This document shows positions 1 through 9,894 of a stretch of 64,000 nt of DNA, piece by piece (positions within the stretch are counted from its first letter, which is position 1; the number at the start of each line of letters is the position of its first letter). The position numbers were made by a program, and so were the translations under genes. The notes beneath the pieces are model-generated. The model was not told the DNA's origin and did not search any database. It saw only the letters and a list, made by a program, of their open reading frames with translations. This DNA is from an uncultured Alphaproteobacteria bacterium. Its GTDB lineage: Bacteria; Pseudomonadota; Alphaproteobacteria; Rhodobacterales; Rhodobacteraceae. The stretch is taken from NCBI GenBank assembly GCA_902578545.1, contig CACHDI010000004.1, positions 62,001 to 126,000 on the forward strand. The letters are read 5' to 3'.

Positions 1-2
1 CT

Positions 3-905
3 GCAAGAATGGGTGCAGATTGGGTAATATCAGCAATTGTTGGTTTTCCAGGTGTTCCTCCAACATTAGAATCTGCAAAATTCTCTAAAATTGTAGCTAT
101 AGCGAATAAAGAATCATTAGTTTGTGCAGGAAAATTATTAATGGAAACTGCAAAAAAATTTCAAACTAAACTTTTGCCAGTTGATAGTGAACATAATGCT
201 ATTTTTCAATGTATAAATTGTGAAAATTTAAAAACAATTAAAAAAGTAATTTTAACTGCAAGTGGAGGCCCATTTCGAACCTTGAGTCTCAGTGAAATGG
301 AAAATGTAACTGTTGAACAAGCAATAAATCATCCTACTTGGGATATGGGTAAAAGAATATCAATAGATAGTGCTTCTATGTTTAATAAAGCTCTAGAAAT
401 TATTGAAGCTAAACACTTTTTTGACTTAAATCCAAACCAAATAGAAGTTATTATTCATCCAGAATCAATTATTCATTCAATGGTAACATTTATAGATAAT
501 TCAACTTTAGCTCAATTATGCCCAAATGATATGAGACATGCTATTGCATATACTTTAAATTACCCTAAAAGAAGAAATATCCCTTTTAATGATTTGGACA
601 TTACTGAATTAAAGAAACTTTCATTCGAAAAAGTTGATGTAAATAAATTTCCCGCTATAAATTTAGCAAAAATGGTTTTAAAAACGTCTGGTAGCCTAGG
701 AGTGGTATTTAATGCAGCTAAAGAAATAGCTTTGGATCGTTTTATCTTAAAAGATATAAAATTTTTAGATATGAGTAATTTAGTTGATAAAGTATTACAT
801 TTACCTGAAATGATGGAATATGAAAATAATTCATTAAATACAATTGATGAAATAAAATTATTAAATAAAAGAGCAAGAAATTTTGCTCAACAAATAAACT
901 TTTAG
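3..905 (+). CDS. dxr: 1-deoxy-D-xylulose 5-phosphate reductoisomerase (5'-truncated by window edge)
   Basis: DXP reductoisomerase (IspC) makes 2-C-methyl-D-erythritol 4-phosphate with NADPH in the MEP isoprenoid pathway. The frame is open to the left edge, so the true start and about 90 residues of the N-terminal NADPH-binding domain lie outside. Counting from the in-frame ATG at 9, family motifs are ANKES (32-36), LPVDSEHNAIFQ (56-67, metal and substrate site), SGGPFR, and the segments SIDSA and HPESIIHSM. The C-terminal helical domain is complete. It is 13 bp upstream of rseP, the usual alphaproteobacterial order. ispD and ispF of the same pathway are at 44.7-45.9 kb. Identity is certain; only the 5' end is missing. 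Confidence 0.96.
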   Translation, partial: ARMGADWVISAIVGFPGVPPTLESAKFSKIVAIANKESLVCAGKLLMETAKKFQTKLLPVDSEHNAIFQCINCENLKTIKKVILTASGGPFRTLSLSEMENVTVEQAINHPTWDMGKRISIDSASMFNKALEIIEAKHFFDLNPNQIEVIIHPESIIHSMVTFIDNSTLAQLCPNDMRHAIAYTLNYPKRRNIPFNDLDITELKKLSFEKVDVNKFPAINLAKMVLKTSGSLGVVFNAAKEIALDRFILKDIKFLDMSNLVDKVLHLPEMMEYENNSLNTIDEIKLLNKRARNFAQQINF

Positions 906-918
906 GAAAGTTATTATT

Positions 919-2235
919 TTGGTCGAATTTTTTATAAGTGCTGTATCAAATATTTTTTATATATTTTTTGCTTTTTCATTAGTAATTTTTATACATGAAT
1001 TTGGTCATTATTATATAGGAAAAAAATGTGGTATAGGGGTGCGTGAATTTAGTATTGGATTTGGCCCAAAATTATTTGGGTTTAGGGATAAATCTAATGT
1101 TGTTTGGAAAATTTGTATACTTCCTTTTGGTGGGTTTGTTAAATTTGAAGGAGATTTGGATCCTAGTTCATTATCTTCTAAAAATAATAATTTTTCAAAA
1201 AATACTAATCATTTTAATAATGCATCAGTAATATCCAGAGCTTTGACTGTTTCAGCAGGTCCAATAGCTAATTTTTTACTTTCAATTATTATATTCACTT
1301 CGATTATATTGGTTAATGGTATAGCTAGTGATAAACCAATAATAGGCAGTATAAACAATATTCCTTTTCAAGAATTAAAATTAAAGACTGGAGATTTAGT
1401 TTTAGAAATAAACGGTAAACCAATTAATTATTTTTCTGATATATTTGTAAAATATAACGAAATCAATAAAGATGAAGATATTGTCTTTTTAGTTAAAAGA
1501 AACGAAGAAATTATCAAATTTTTAGTTCCAAATTTATTTCAACCACTAATTAAAAGTATTGAACCTTTGTCTCCAGCCTCCGAAGCCGGCTTACTACCTG
1601 GTGATTTTATTTTAAAAGTCAATGACAATAATATACTAAGTTTCAATGAATTGAAAAAAATAGTTAATGCATCAAATGGTGCTTCCATAGAATTAGATGT
1701 ATACAGGAATGGTACTATTTTCAAAAGTATTTTATCTCCAGAAAAACGACCAATTGAAAATCAGGACGGTAGTTTTTCAGAAACTCTGAGGATTGGTATT
1801 ATTGGTGGGTTTGCTTTGGAACCACAAAAAATTACACCTAATCCTTTAAATGCTATACAATTTGGTTTTTTAGCAACATATAGAGTTATTAGCGGTTCAC
1901 TTAGAGGATTATTTGAGATGATAAATGGATCTATTAGTGCAAAACACGTATCTGGACCGATTGGTATTGCTCATGCCATATCAGATGTATCTAAAAACGG
2001 TTTTATATCTTTTTTAAGTCTTGTTGGTCTTATCTCAACTGGTATTGGAATTATTAACCTTTTCCCACTGCCTATATTGGACGGAGGTCACTTATTATTA
2101 TTACTTTATGAGAAAGTTTTTTCAAAAAAACCATCTCCTAATTTTATGCAATTTTTCACTTTTGTTGGTATTTTTTTACTTTTAAGTTTAATGATATTTG
2201 CAACATATAATGATTTATTGCGTATTATTTTGTAA
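919..2235 (+). CDS. rseP: Site-2 intramembrane zinc metalloprotease RseP
   Basis: Inner-membrane protease of the S2P family, which cleaves anti-sigma factors and signal-peptide remnants within the membrane. The zinc motif HEFGH is at residues 26-30 in the first membrane segment, GPIANF marks the conserved GPxxN region, two PDZ-like segments follow (roughly 140-200 and 205-270), and the third zinc ligand motif LDGGH is at 387-391 near the C-terminal membrane helices. At 438 residues it is close to the usual 440-450. The start is TTG at 919, with a GGAAAG Shine-Dalgarno-like stretch just after the dxr stop; no ATG lies close enough upstream of HEFGH. It sits between dxr and bamA, as in many Proteobacteria. 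Confidence 0.95.
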   Translation: MVEFFISAVSNIFYIFFAFSLVIFIHEFGHYYIGKKCGIGVREFSIGFGPKLFGFRDKSNVVWKICILPFGGFVKFEGDLDPSSLSSKNNNFSKNTNHFNNASVISRALTVSAGPIANFLLSIIIFTSIILVNGIASDKPIIGSINNIPFQELKLKTGDLVLEINGKPINYFSDIFVKYNEINKDEDIVFLVKRNEEIIKFLVPNLFQPLIKSIEPLSPASEAGLLPGDFILKVNDNNILSFNELKKIVNASNGASIELDVYRNGTIFKSILSPEKRPIENQDGSFSETLRIGIIGGFALEPQKITPNPLNAIQFGFLATYRVISGSLRGLFEMINGSISAKHVSGPIGIAHAISDVSKNGFISFLSLVGLISTGIGIINLFPLPILDGGHLLLLLYEKVFSKKPSPNFMQFFTFVGIFLLLSLMIFATYNDLLRIIL

Positions 2236-2279
2236 TTTTTTGTTATATAAATATAAATTATGTTTGAGGAAAATTAAAT

Positions 2280-4577
2280 ATGTTTCATAAATCACTTTTG
2301 AAAATGATATTTTGCAATACAATCACTGTTTTTTTTCTAATATCACCAAATTTTGCTCTTTCTCAGTTTAACATAAAAGAAATCATAGTTTCAGGAAACA
2401 GCGAAGTTTCTGCTGAAACAATAATTGCCATTTCTGGTCTCTCAAAATCAAATAATATGTCAGCAAATTCAATAAATGAAGGCTTTCGTAGACTTAGTGA
2501 CTCTGGGCTTTTTCAAAATGTTGTTCTTAATCCTGTAGGAAATCGTCTTATAATCTCTGTAATTGAAAATCCCATTATCAGTAATGTTGATTTTGAAGGT
2601 AATAAAATCTTTAAAGACCAGTTTTTATTTTCTATCATTTCAAGTCAGACAAGAACACCTTTTAGTAAAGGTATTATTGATGAAGATATTCGTAAAATTT
2701 TGCAAATTTATAGAGAAAAAGGCAGATTTAAAGCAACAATAGTTCCTCAAAAAGTTCTTTTAAAAGAAGGTGGTATAGGGTTGATCTTTTCAATTAATGA
2801 AGGACCAAGGACTGAAATAAAATCGATAAATTTTATTGGAAACAAAGAATTTAATGATTCTAGACTAAGGTCAGTGATAGAGTCTTCACAAAAGAGTTTA
2901 TTTTCATTCATTTCTACAAGTGATGATTATTCTGAACTACGTCAAGAAAACGATAGAAAACTTTTAGAAGAATTCTACAGTGATAAAGGGTTTGCTAATG
3001 CTAAAGTCAAAAGTTCTGTAGGAACATTATCTGATGATGGTAAAAGCTTTAATATAACTTACACTATATTTGAAGGTAATAGGACTTCAATATCTGAAGT
3101 AAAATTTGAGAATAAAATTTCAACCTTAGATCTTTCTGATATTAGGTATCTAGTTAAAACAAAAAAAGGTGATTTATATGTAGGATCAGAAATTGAAAAA
3201 ATTAGAAAATCATTGGAAAAAAAAGTTATTAATTTGGGCTTTCCTTTTGCAAAGGTTTCATTAAAAAAAATTAATATTAATGAAAAACAATCAGTCGATA
3301 TAATTTTTATGATTTTTAATGGTCCAAGTCTTTATGTAGAAAGAATTGATATTAAGGGCAATAATCAAACCCTTGATAAAGTAATAAGAAGAGAGTTTTC
3401 TATTTCAGAAGGTGATGCATTTAACCCAGCCTTGATTAGAAAATCTGAAGAAAAACTAAGAGCATTAGGTTTTTTTAAAAACTTGTCTGTATCAGTTTTA
3501 CCAGGTAGTTCTTCTGATAAAGCTGTTGTAACTGTAGATGTAGAAGAGGCACCAACTGGATCTTTAAATTTTGGAGCAGGTTACTCTACAGATACTGAGC
3601 TTTCAGGTACTATATCTCTTTCAGAAAGAAATTTTTTGGGAAAGGGACAACGATTATTGTTTGAAGTTCTAACATCTGAAAGTAATAAAAGCATCAAATT
3701 TGGATTTACTGAACCGGCCCTATTAAATCGGGATCTCTCTGCAAGTATTGATCTTACTTACCTAGATTTAGAGCCTCGACAATCATCTTTTACTTCAAAT
3801 GAAAGTTCGATAAGAACTGGTTTTGGGTTTAAATTGGGCAATGATACTAGACTTATTACTTCATTAAAAATTTTAGAAGAAAAAATTTCGGTACCTATCT
3901 CCTCTAACTCCTTAATTCTAAAAGAAGACCAAGGTAAAATATCAAAATCTGAATTGTCTTTTGATTATTTAATTGATGGAAGAGATTCTATTATCAAACC
4001 TAAAAATGGATTTCTTTTAAGATCAGATATTACTATTTCTGGTTTAGGTTCAAGAAATTCATATATAAAAGGTTCTGCAAGAGGAAAAATTTATAATTCA
4101 TTTTTTGATGATCTCATTACCGTAACTGGTGAATTAGAAGGTGGTTTTATGAAAATGCAAAATGGATTTTCTAGAACAGTTGATAGATTTTCTTTAGGTG
4201 GGAGGAGTTTAAGAGGATTTCAATATGGTCAAATTGGTCCCAGAGAAGGTGATGAACCCCTAGGTGGTGAAAATTATGCGGTTAGTAGAATTGAAGCTAA
4301 TTTTCCTATTGGCTTACCAAAAGAGTTAGGATTTTACGGCGGAATATTTGCTGAGGCTGGATCCTTATGGGGGTTAAATTATGATAAAGAAAAAATAGAA
4401 ATTGATGCTAATGACTTAAAAAGTGTTGATAGTCAAATTAGAAGTTCAGTTGGTTTTACACTTTACTGGTCAACTCCAATTGGTCCACTACAATTTAATT
4501 GGGCAAAACCACAGCAGTATTTGTCTGGGGTAGATAAGACTGAAAATTTTAGTTTCAATATAGCTTCTCAATTTTAG
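2280..4577 (+). CDS. bamA: Outer-membrane protein assembly factor BamA
   Basis: Central component of the BAM complex, which folds and inserts beta-barrel proteins in the outer membrane. Residues 1 to about 28 are a signal peptide (hydrophobic core followed by a likely cleavage near ALS-Q). Five POTRA repeats follow to about residue 420, then the Omp85 barrel. The hallmark RGF of the L6 loop is at 645-647, and the protein ends in phenylalanine, as expected of the C-terminal beta signal. The length of 765 is normal. A GAGGAAAA ribosome-binding site precedes the ATG. It is followed after one base by skp, a chaperone for the same clients, so the two are almost certainly co-translated. Confidence 0.97.
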   Translation: MFHKSLLKMIFCNTITVFFLISPNFALSQFNIKEIIVSGNSEVSAETIIAISGLSKSNNMSANSINEGFRRLSDSGLFQNVVLNPVGNRLIISVIENPIISNVDFEGNKIFKDQFLFSIISSQTRTPFSKGIIDEDIRKILQIYREKGRFKATIVPQKVLLKEGGIGLIFSINEGPRTEIKSINFIGNKEFNDSRLRSVIESSQKSLFSFISTSDDYSELRQENDRKLLEEFYSDKGFANAKVKSSVGTLSDDGKSFNITYTIFEGNRTSISEVKFENKISTLDLSDIRYLVKTKKGDLYVGSEIEKIRKSLEKKVINLGFPFAKVSLKKININEKQSVDIIFMIFNGPSLYVERIDIKGNNQTLDKVIRREFSISEGDAFNPALIRKSEEKLRALGFFKNLSVSVLPGSSSDKAVVTVDVEEAPTGSLNFGAGYSTDTELSGTISLSERNFLGKGQRLLFEVLTSESNKSIKFGFTEPALLNRDLSASIDLTYLDLEPRQSSFTSNESSIRTGFGFKLGNDTRLITSLKILEEKISVPISSNSLILKEDQGKISKSELSFDYLIDGRDSIIKPKNGFLLRSDITISGLGSRNSYIKGSARGKIYNSFFDDLITVTGELEGGFMKMQNGFSRTVDRFSLGGRSLRGFQYGQIGPREGDEPLGGENYAVSRIEANFPIGLPKELGFYGGIFAEAGSLWGLNYDKEKIEIDANDLKSVDSQIRSSVGFTLYWSTPIGPLQFNWAKPQQYLSGVDKTENFSFNIASQF

Positions 4578-4578
4578 G

Positions 4579-5199
4579 ATGTTTAAAACTACTGAGACAA
4601 ACTTTATTAAATATTTACTTAATATACTCATAATATTTTTTTTATTTCCGTCTCTTTCTGTAAGTCAAACTAAAAATATACCATTAGAAAGTAATAGAGA
4701 AAATTTAAAACGAAGCGTTTTAGTTATATCACATGAAAAAATTTTTAATGATACGAATTTAGGTAAAGCGATCTTTAAAAAATTTAAAGATAAAGAAACA
4801 ATTTTGTTAATCGATGCTGAAAGAATAGAAAAATTATTTATTGAAGAAGAAAAAGAACTTACTTTGAGCAGACCAAATTTAGATACTAGCGAATTTTTAA
4901 ACTTAGCTAATGATTTTGATAAAAGAGTAGAGTTAGAGAGGGTAAATCAGAGAAATAAAGAGGCTGTAATTAATGAAAATTTAAAAAAATGGAAAAAAAT
5001 TTTTTTTAATACCTTTATGATACCTATCATTCAAGATTTTATGAAAATTTATGAGGCCTCAATTGTTATTGATATAGATAGCAATGCATTCAAATTGGTT
5101 ATTTTTGATTCAAGAATAAATATTACAGATGGTGTGATAAAACGGATGAACAATTTGTATAAAAATATTGACGAATTGATGCTAAAAATAACTTCATAA
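4579..5199 (+). CDS. skp: OmpH/Skp-family periplasmic chaperone
   Basis: Skp-like periplasmic holdase that escorts unfolded outer-membrane proteins to BamA. There is an N-terminal signal peptide (hydrophobic core about residues 13-27, probable cleavage near SVS-Q). The mature part has the Skp layout: a short beta segment around LVISHEKIF, a long charged helical hairpin at about 85-140, then a return beta segment. At 206 residues it is slightly longer than E. coli Skp. The assignment rests on this architecture, on weak sequence similarity and above all on the conserved position between bamA and fabZ. Its ATG is one base past the bamA stop. Confidence 0.85.
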   Translation: MFKTTETNFIKYLLNILIIFFLFPSLSVSQTKNIPLESNRENLKRSVLVISHEKIFNDTNLGKAIFKKFKDKETILLIDAERIEKLFIEEEKELTLSRPNLDTSEFLNLANDFDKRVELERVNQRNKEAVINENLKKWKKIFFNTFMIPIIQDFMKIYEASIVIDIDSNAFKLVIFDSRINITDGVIKRMNNLYKNIDELMLKITS

Positions 5200-5226
5200 T
5201 CAATTATTAAAATAGAGATTAATGAA

Positions 5227-5679
5227 ATGACAATAACTGAACATACAGCTAATTTTGAAGAAATAAAAAGATTAATACCACACAGGTATCCATTTTTATT
5301 AATTGATAAAGTAGAAAATATTATAATTGGAAAATCTGCATTGGGTATAAAAAATGTTACTGTGAATGAACCCTATTTCCAAGGACATTTTCCTTCAAAA
5401 CCTATTATGCCAGGAGTTCTTATCGTAGAGGCTATGGCACAAACGGCAGCAATTTTAGTTTCAAAAACAATAAAAATTGTCGATCATGATTTTTTAGTAT
5501 ATTTCATGACAATAAATAATGCAAAATTTAGAAAATTAGTTCAACCAGGAGATGTTTTAAAACTCAAAGTTTTAGTGGAAAGAAATCGGGGTAATACTTG
5601 GAAATTTTCTGGGAATGCGTTTGTAGAAGAGAGTCTTGTCACAGAAGCAAATTTTACTGCTATGATGATTGAAAATTAA
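5227..5679 (+). CDS. fabZ: 3-hydroxyacyl-ACP dehydratase FabZ
   Basis: Hot-dog fold dehydratase of type II fatty-acid synthesis, removing water from beta-hydroxyacyl-ACP. Motifs are HRYPFLLID (19-27), the catalytic histidine in GHFP (H54) and the catalytic glutamate in VEAMAQ (E68), the standard FabZ pair. The 150-residue length is typical. It lies in the lipid A cluster before lpxA, where FabZ and LpxA share the (R)-3-hydroxyacyl-ACP pool; this arrangement is conserved across Proteobacteria. Confidence 0.97.
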   Translation: MTITEHTANFEEIKRLIPHRYPFLLIDKVENIIIGKSALGIKNVTVNEPYFQGHFPSKPIMPGVLIVEAMAQTAAILVSKTIKIVDHDFLVYFMTINNAKFRKLVQPGDVLKLKVLVERNRGNTWKFSGNAFVEESLVTEANFTAMMIEN

Positions 5680-5694
5680 ATAATTTGTGTATAA

Positions 5695-6489
5695 ATGCCA
5701 ATTCATAATTCAAGTATAATTCATTCAAATTCTTTAATTGAGGAAAACGCAATTATTGGAAAAAATTGTAAAATAGGTCCCTTTTGTTATGTTTCCTCAG
5801 ACTGTGTTTTAGAAGATAACATTGAATTATTTAGTCATGTTTCAATTGTAGGTAGGACATTAATAGGAAAAAATACAAAAGTTTGGCCATTTGCTTCTAT
5901 TGGGCATTATCCGCAAGATTTGAAATATAAAGGTGAAAATAATGAATTAATAATTGGTGCTGATAATAAAATTCGAGAGAGCGTTTCTATAAATCCAGGC
6001 ACAAAGGGTGGGGGAGGTACTACCAAGATTGGAAATAATTGCTTATTTATGCTGGGTAGCCACATAGGTCATGATTGTCAATTAGGTGATGGGATTATTT
6101 TAGCAAATAACGCGGCATTAGCAGGTCATGTATCTTTAGGAGATAACGTAACTATTGGAGGATTATCTGGTGTTCATCAGTTTGTTAGAATAGGTGAAGG
6201 GGCTTTTATTGGTGCTCTTTCTATGGTTGCAAAGGATGTTATTCCTTTTGGAATGGTTTATGGTGAAAGAGCAAAATTAATGGGATTAAATTTAGTTGGG
6301 TTACGAAGGTCAGGTACAAATAATAAACAAATTAAAGAATTAAAATCAGTTTATGATAATATTTTTTTTGATCAAAAAACATTCAATAAAAAAATATCAA
6401 ATATTGGTGACATAAATAATCCATTAGTGAAAAAATTAATAAACTTCCTTAATGCTGAAAAAGATAGGGCAATTTTAAGCCCAAAGTAA
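5695..6489 (+). CDS. lpxA: UDP-N-acetylglucosamine O-acyltransferase LpxA
   Basis: Catalyses the first step of lipid A synthesis, transfer of a 3-hydroxyacyl chain from ACP to UDP-GlcNAc. The N-terminal two thirds are hexapeptide repeats of a left-handed beta helix. The motif SHIGHDC places the catalytic-base histidine and its partner at H126 and H123, matching H125/H122 of E. coli, and GVHQFVRIG follows. The C-terminal helical part begins around GLRRSG. The length of 264 is standard. Only four bases separate its ATG from the lpxI-side spacing pattern typical of this operon: the next gene starts 3 bp after its stop. Confidence 0.97.
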   Translation: MPIHNSSIIHSNSLIEENAIIGKNCKIGPFCYVSSDCVLEDNIELFSHVSIVGRTLIGKNTKVWPFASIGHYPQDLKYKGENNELIIGADNKIRESVSINPGTKGGGGTTKIGNNCLFMLGSHIGHDCQLGDGIILANNAALAGHVSLGDNVTIGGLSGVHQFVRIGEGAFIGALSMVAKDVIPFGMVYGERAKLMGLNLVGLRRSGTNNKQIKELKSVYDNIFFDQKTFNKKISNIGDINNPLVKKLINFLNAEKDRAILSPK

Positions 6490-6492
6490 TCA

Positions 6493-7350
6493 ATGATAAA
6501 AACTATAGAAAACATTAAAGAAAAAAAAAATAGAATAGCGGTTATCTCGGGTGAAGGAAATCTTCCTAATAAAATAATAAAAGAATTAATTCTTAATAAT
6601 ATTGATCCTATTGCTTTTTTTCCTAAAAATTTTAATTTATCTCTTCCAAATAATGTAAAAAAAATAGCCTTTGATTTATATAACCTTGAAAGTTTGATTT
6701 ATGCATTAAAAAGCAGAGCCGTCAAATACCTCATTTTTGCTGGTAAAATTACCAGATATAATGATTTTGATAATTCAAATAATTTGAAAAGTATTGATCT
6801 TATGAAAGATTATAAAATTGATTTACAAAATACCGATGATAAATTGTTGAGAAGTGTTGGTTATTTTTTTGAAAAACATGGTTTTGAGATTTTATCAGTA
6901 CAAAATATACTGCCTAATTTTTTTTTGGAAAAAGGTGTTCCATCAAATAGAAAACCCTCTATACAGGACAGAAAAGATATAGAAAAGGCAATCAACATAC
7001 ATAATCTTATGTCAGAAGCTGATATAGGGCAATCTTTAGTTGTGGTGAATGGATTATGCATAGGATTAGAAACCCTTCCAGGAACTGATGCCATGATTGA
7101 ATTTGTTAAAAATTTTAAGAGAAAAAATAATTTTTTTAAAAAACTTTCAGGTGGAATTTTATTTAAATGTTTAAAAAATAATCAAGATATACGGTTTGAT
7201 TTCCCTGTGATTGGTGAAAATACTTTATTAAATATAAAAAGAGCAGAACTTAATGGTTTAGCTCTTGTTGAAAATAAACTAATTACTTTGAATAAAGATA
7301 AATTAATCAAAATTGCAAACAAATTAGATCTTTTTATTTCAATTGATTAA
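6493..7350 (+). CDS. lpxI: UDP-2,3-diacylglucosamine pyrophosphatase LpxI
   Basis: LpxI (DUF1009 family) hydrolyses UDP-2,3-diacylglucosamine to lipid X, replacing LpxH in alphaproteobacteria. The N-terminal domain begins with a nucleotide-fold strand, IAVISGEGNLP, and the C-terminal domain carries the family block GLETLPGTDAMI, whose aspartate corresponds to the catalytic region. The length of 285 is normal. It sits between lpxA and lpxB in the usual alphaproteobacterial order, which supports the assignment independently of sequence. Confidence 0.93.
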   Translation: MIKTIENIKEKKNRIAVISGEGNLPNKIIKELILNNIDPIAFFPKNFNLSLPNNVKKIAFDLYNLESLIYALKSRAVKYLIFAGKITRYNDFDNSNNLKSIDLMKDYKIDLQNTDDKLLRSVGYFFEKHGFEILSVQNILPNFFLEKGVPSNRKPSIQDRKDIEKAINIHNLMSEADIGQSLVVVNGLCIGLETLPGTDAMIEFVKNFKRKNNFFKKLSGGILFKCLKNNQDIRFDFPVIGENTLLNIKRAELNGLALVENKLITLNKDKLIKIANKLDLFISID

Positions 7351-7368
7351 TAACTTATTGGGTTGATT

Positions 7369-8586
7369 ATGTATAAAATTTTAATAATTGCCGGGGAACC
7401 ATCTGGTGATAATTTAGGATCAAAATTAATAAAAGAAATGAAAATTCAGTTTGATGAAGAAGTTGATCAAAAAAACTCCCAAAATAAAAAATTGCTTTTT
7501 CAAGGAATTGGTGGTCCTAAGATGCAAAATGAGGGATTTGTATGTCTTTATAAAATTGAAGAATTATCAATGATGGGTTTTTTTGATGTTTTTAAAAGTC
7601 TCCGAAAAATTTATTCAATAATTTTTGCTATAAGTAATTACACTAAAGCATGGAAACCAGATTTAATAATTACTATAGATAGTCCTGATTTCTGTTTTAG
7701 GTTAGTCAATAAAATAAGAAAAATTGATAAATTTGTACCAATTATTCATTATGTTGCTCCATCAGTTTGGGCCTGGAGACCAAAGAGAGCCAAACAAATG
7801 TCATTATTGTATGACAAAGTTTTAGCTCTTTTACCCTTTGAAAAACCATATTTTGAAAAATATGGATTAAGTTGTGATTTTGTAGGACACCCGATTTCTA
7901 AAGTAAGTATACCTTTGGATAGTGAAAGAGAAAACTTTTTTAAAACTATGGAGATTGATAATTCCAATAAAATTGTAACAATTTTGCCAGGTTCAAGAAA
8001 ATCAGAAATAAAATCTTTGCTCCCAATTTATCTAAAATTAATAGAAAACTTAAGTATACAGTTTAATAATATTAGTTTTGTAATTCCAATTCCTGAAAAT
8101 ATAAGTAACTATATGAGACCAACATTAAATGATTACAAAACAAGGGTCAAAATTCTCTCAGAATCTAAAATGGGTGTTGATAAGTTTGATTCTTTTAAAC
8201 TTTCGCTTTTTAAATTCTCAACTTTAGCAATTAACACTTCTGGATCAGTTTCATTAGAACTTGCAAGGACGGGTACTCCAATGGTTTCAATTTATAAATG
8301 TGGTTGGTTGTTTGAAAAAATAATCAAATCTTTTGTAAAGCTTAAATCAGCAAATCTAATCAATATCATTCTTAAAAAAAAGGTTATTCCAGAATTTTTA
8401 TTTGAAAAATGTAAAGTATCAGCAATTGAGAGTTCAGTAAAAGACCTTTTATCAAATCCGTCATTACAAAAGGAGCAAAAAGACGCCTTTGACAAAGTAA
8501 TTAAACTTATTTCAACCGATGAGTCTAAACAAAGTGAAAAAGCTGCTAAAATTTCAATACAATTTTTAAAAGAAGAAATTTTATAA
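7369..8586 (+). CDS. lpxB: Lipid-A-disaccharide synthase LpxB
   Basis: Glycosyltransferase family 19 enzyme joining lipid X and UDP-2,3-diacylglucosamine into the lipid A disaccharide at the inner membrane. Conserved blocks are AGEPSGDNLG at the N-terminus, YVAPSVWAWRPKRA, FVGHP, LPGSRKSEI and SGSVSLELARTGTPMV. I chose ATG at 7369; a TTG at 7363 would add two residues. About 405 residues, slightly longer than E. coli LpxB (382). It is the last gene of the rightward lipid A cluster and converges on gltA, whose stop is only 8 bp away. Confidence 0.96.
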   Translation: MYKILIIAGEPSGDNLGSKLIKEMKIQFDEEVDQKNSQNKKLLFQGIGGPKMQNEGFVCLYKIEELSMMGFFDVFKSLRKIYSIIFAISNYTKAWKPDLIITIDSPDFCFRLVNKIRKIDKFVPIIHYVAPSVWAWRPKRAKQMSLLYDKVLALLPFEKPYFEKYGLSCDFVGHPISKVSIPLDSERENFFKTMEIDNSNKIVTILPGSRKSEIKSLLPIYLKLIENLSIQFNNISFVIPIPENISNYMRPTLNDYKTRVKILSESKMGVDKFDSFKLSLFKFSTLAINTSGSVSLELARTGTPMVSIYKCGWLFEKIIKSFVKLKSANLINIILKKKVIPEFLFEKCKVSAIESSVKDLLSNPSLQKEQKDAFDKVIKLISTDESKQSEKAAKISIQFLKEEIL

Positions 8587-8594
8587 ATTTTTAA

Positions 8595-9893
8595 TTAGCG
8601 GTCCTTTATTAATACAAAAGGTCTTTCAAGATTTCCTTTATAAAGTTGTCTAGGCCTACCTATTTTTTTATCAGGATCAGAATGCATTTCTATCCAATGA
8701 GATATCCAGCCTACTGTTCTAGCAAGAGCAAAAATTGGTGTAAACATTGATGTAGGAAATCCCATAGCTTCTAAAATAATGCCAGAATAAAAGTCCACAT
8801 TTGGATACAATTTTTTTTCTATGAAATACTCATCTTCTAATGCAATTTTTTCTAGTTCTTTTGCTACTTGTAGAGTTCTATTATTACTTATTCCAAGTAG
8901 TTCCAGCACTTCATCAGCACTTTCTTTCATAACTTTGGCTCTTGGATCAAAATTCTTGTAAACCCTATGGCCAAATCCCATTAACCTAAATGGATCATTT
9001 TTGTCTTTTGCTCTTTTAATAAAATCTGGAATTCGATCAACTGATCCAATTTCTTTTAACATATTAAGACAAGCTTCATTTGCTCCACCATGGGCAGGTC
9101 CCCATAAACATGCAATTCCTGCAGCAATACAGGCAAAAGGATTCGCTCCAGATGAACCAGCTAGACGAACTGTAGAAGTTGATGCATTTTGTTCATGATC
9201 TGCATGTAATATAAAAATTCGATCCATTGCTTTATTTAAAATCGGATTTGATTTATATTGTTCTGCCGGAACTGAAAAACACATATATAAAAAGTTTTCA
9301 GCGTAATCTAAAGAATTATTTGGATATACAAAGGGTTGTCCCGTTGAATATTTATAGGCATAAGCAACAATAGTAGGTAGCTTTGCAATCATTCTTATAG
9401 AAGCAACTTCTCTTTGCCAAGGATCATTAATATCTAAGCTATCATGATAAAATGAAGACATGGCCCCTTGAACACCACAAATTATGGCCATTGGATGAGC
9501 ATCTCTTCTAAACCCTCTAAAAAAATAAATCATTTGTTCATGTAGCATAGTATGTCTAGTTACTCTTTGAGTAAAATCATCAAGTTGATTTTTTTGAGGA
9601 AGTTTTCCATAAAGAAGTAAAAAACAAACTTCAAGAAATGTTGATTTTACCGCTAATTCACCTATGTCAAAACCTCTATATAGAAGCTTTCCCTTATCAC
9701 CATCTATGAAGGTAATAGAGCTCTCACAAGAAGCAGTTGAAGTAAAACCTGGATCAAAAGTAAATAGATTGCTTATCTTATAAAAAGATCTTATATCTAC
9801 TACGTCTGGACCAGTTGATCCTGATAATACAGGCAAATCAATTTTTTTATTGTTAATATCCAAGAAGACTTTATTTTTATTTCTATTTTCCAT
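8595..9893 (-). CDS. gltA: Type II citrate synthase
   Basis: Condenses oxaloacetate and acetyl-CoA to citrate at the entry of the TCA cycle. The catalytic triad is visible: H268 in [11 protein letters not shown]309 in [13 protein letters not shown] and D367 in NVDFYSG, nearly the E. coli numbering. 432 residues is the size of hexameric Gram-negative enzymes, and the N-terminal beta domain of that type is present. Its ATG begins 1 bp after the gltX stop, so it is probably translated as the distal gene of the lexA-gltX-gltA run. No transcription terminator is evident toward lpxB. Confidence 0.97.
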   Translation of the reverse strand: MENRNKNKVFLDINNKKIDLPVLSGSTGPDVVDIRSFYKISNLFTFDPGFTSTASCESSITFIDGDKGKLLYRGFDIGELAVKSTFLEVCFLLLYGKLPQKNQLDDFTQRVTRHTMLHEQMIYFFRGFRRDAHPMAIICGVQGAMSSFYHDSLDINDPWQREVASIRMIAKLPTIVAYAYKYSTGQPFVYPNNSLDYAENFLYMCFSVPAEQYKSNPILNKAMDRIFILHADHEQNASTSTVRLAGSSGANPFACIAAGIACLWGPAHGGANEACLNMLKEIGSVDRIPDFIKRAKDKNDPFRLMGFGHRVYKNFDPRAKVMKESADEVLELLGISNNRTLQVAKELEKIALEDEYFIEKKLYPNVDFYSGIILEAMGFPTSMFTPIFALARTVGWISHWIEMHSDPDKKIGRPRQLYKGNLERPFVLIKDR

Positions 9894-9894
9894 A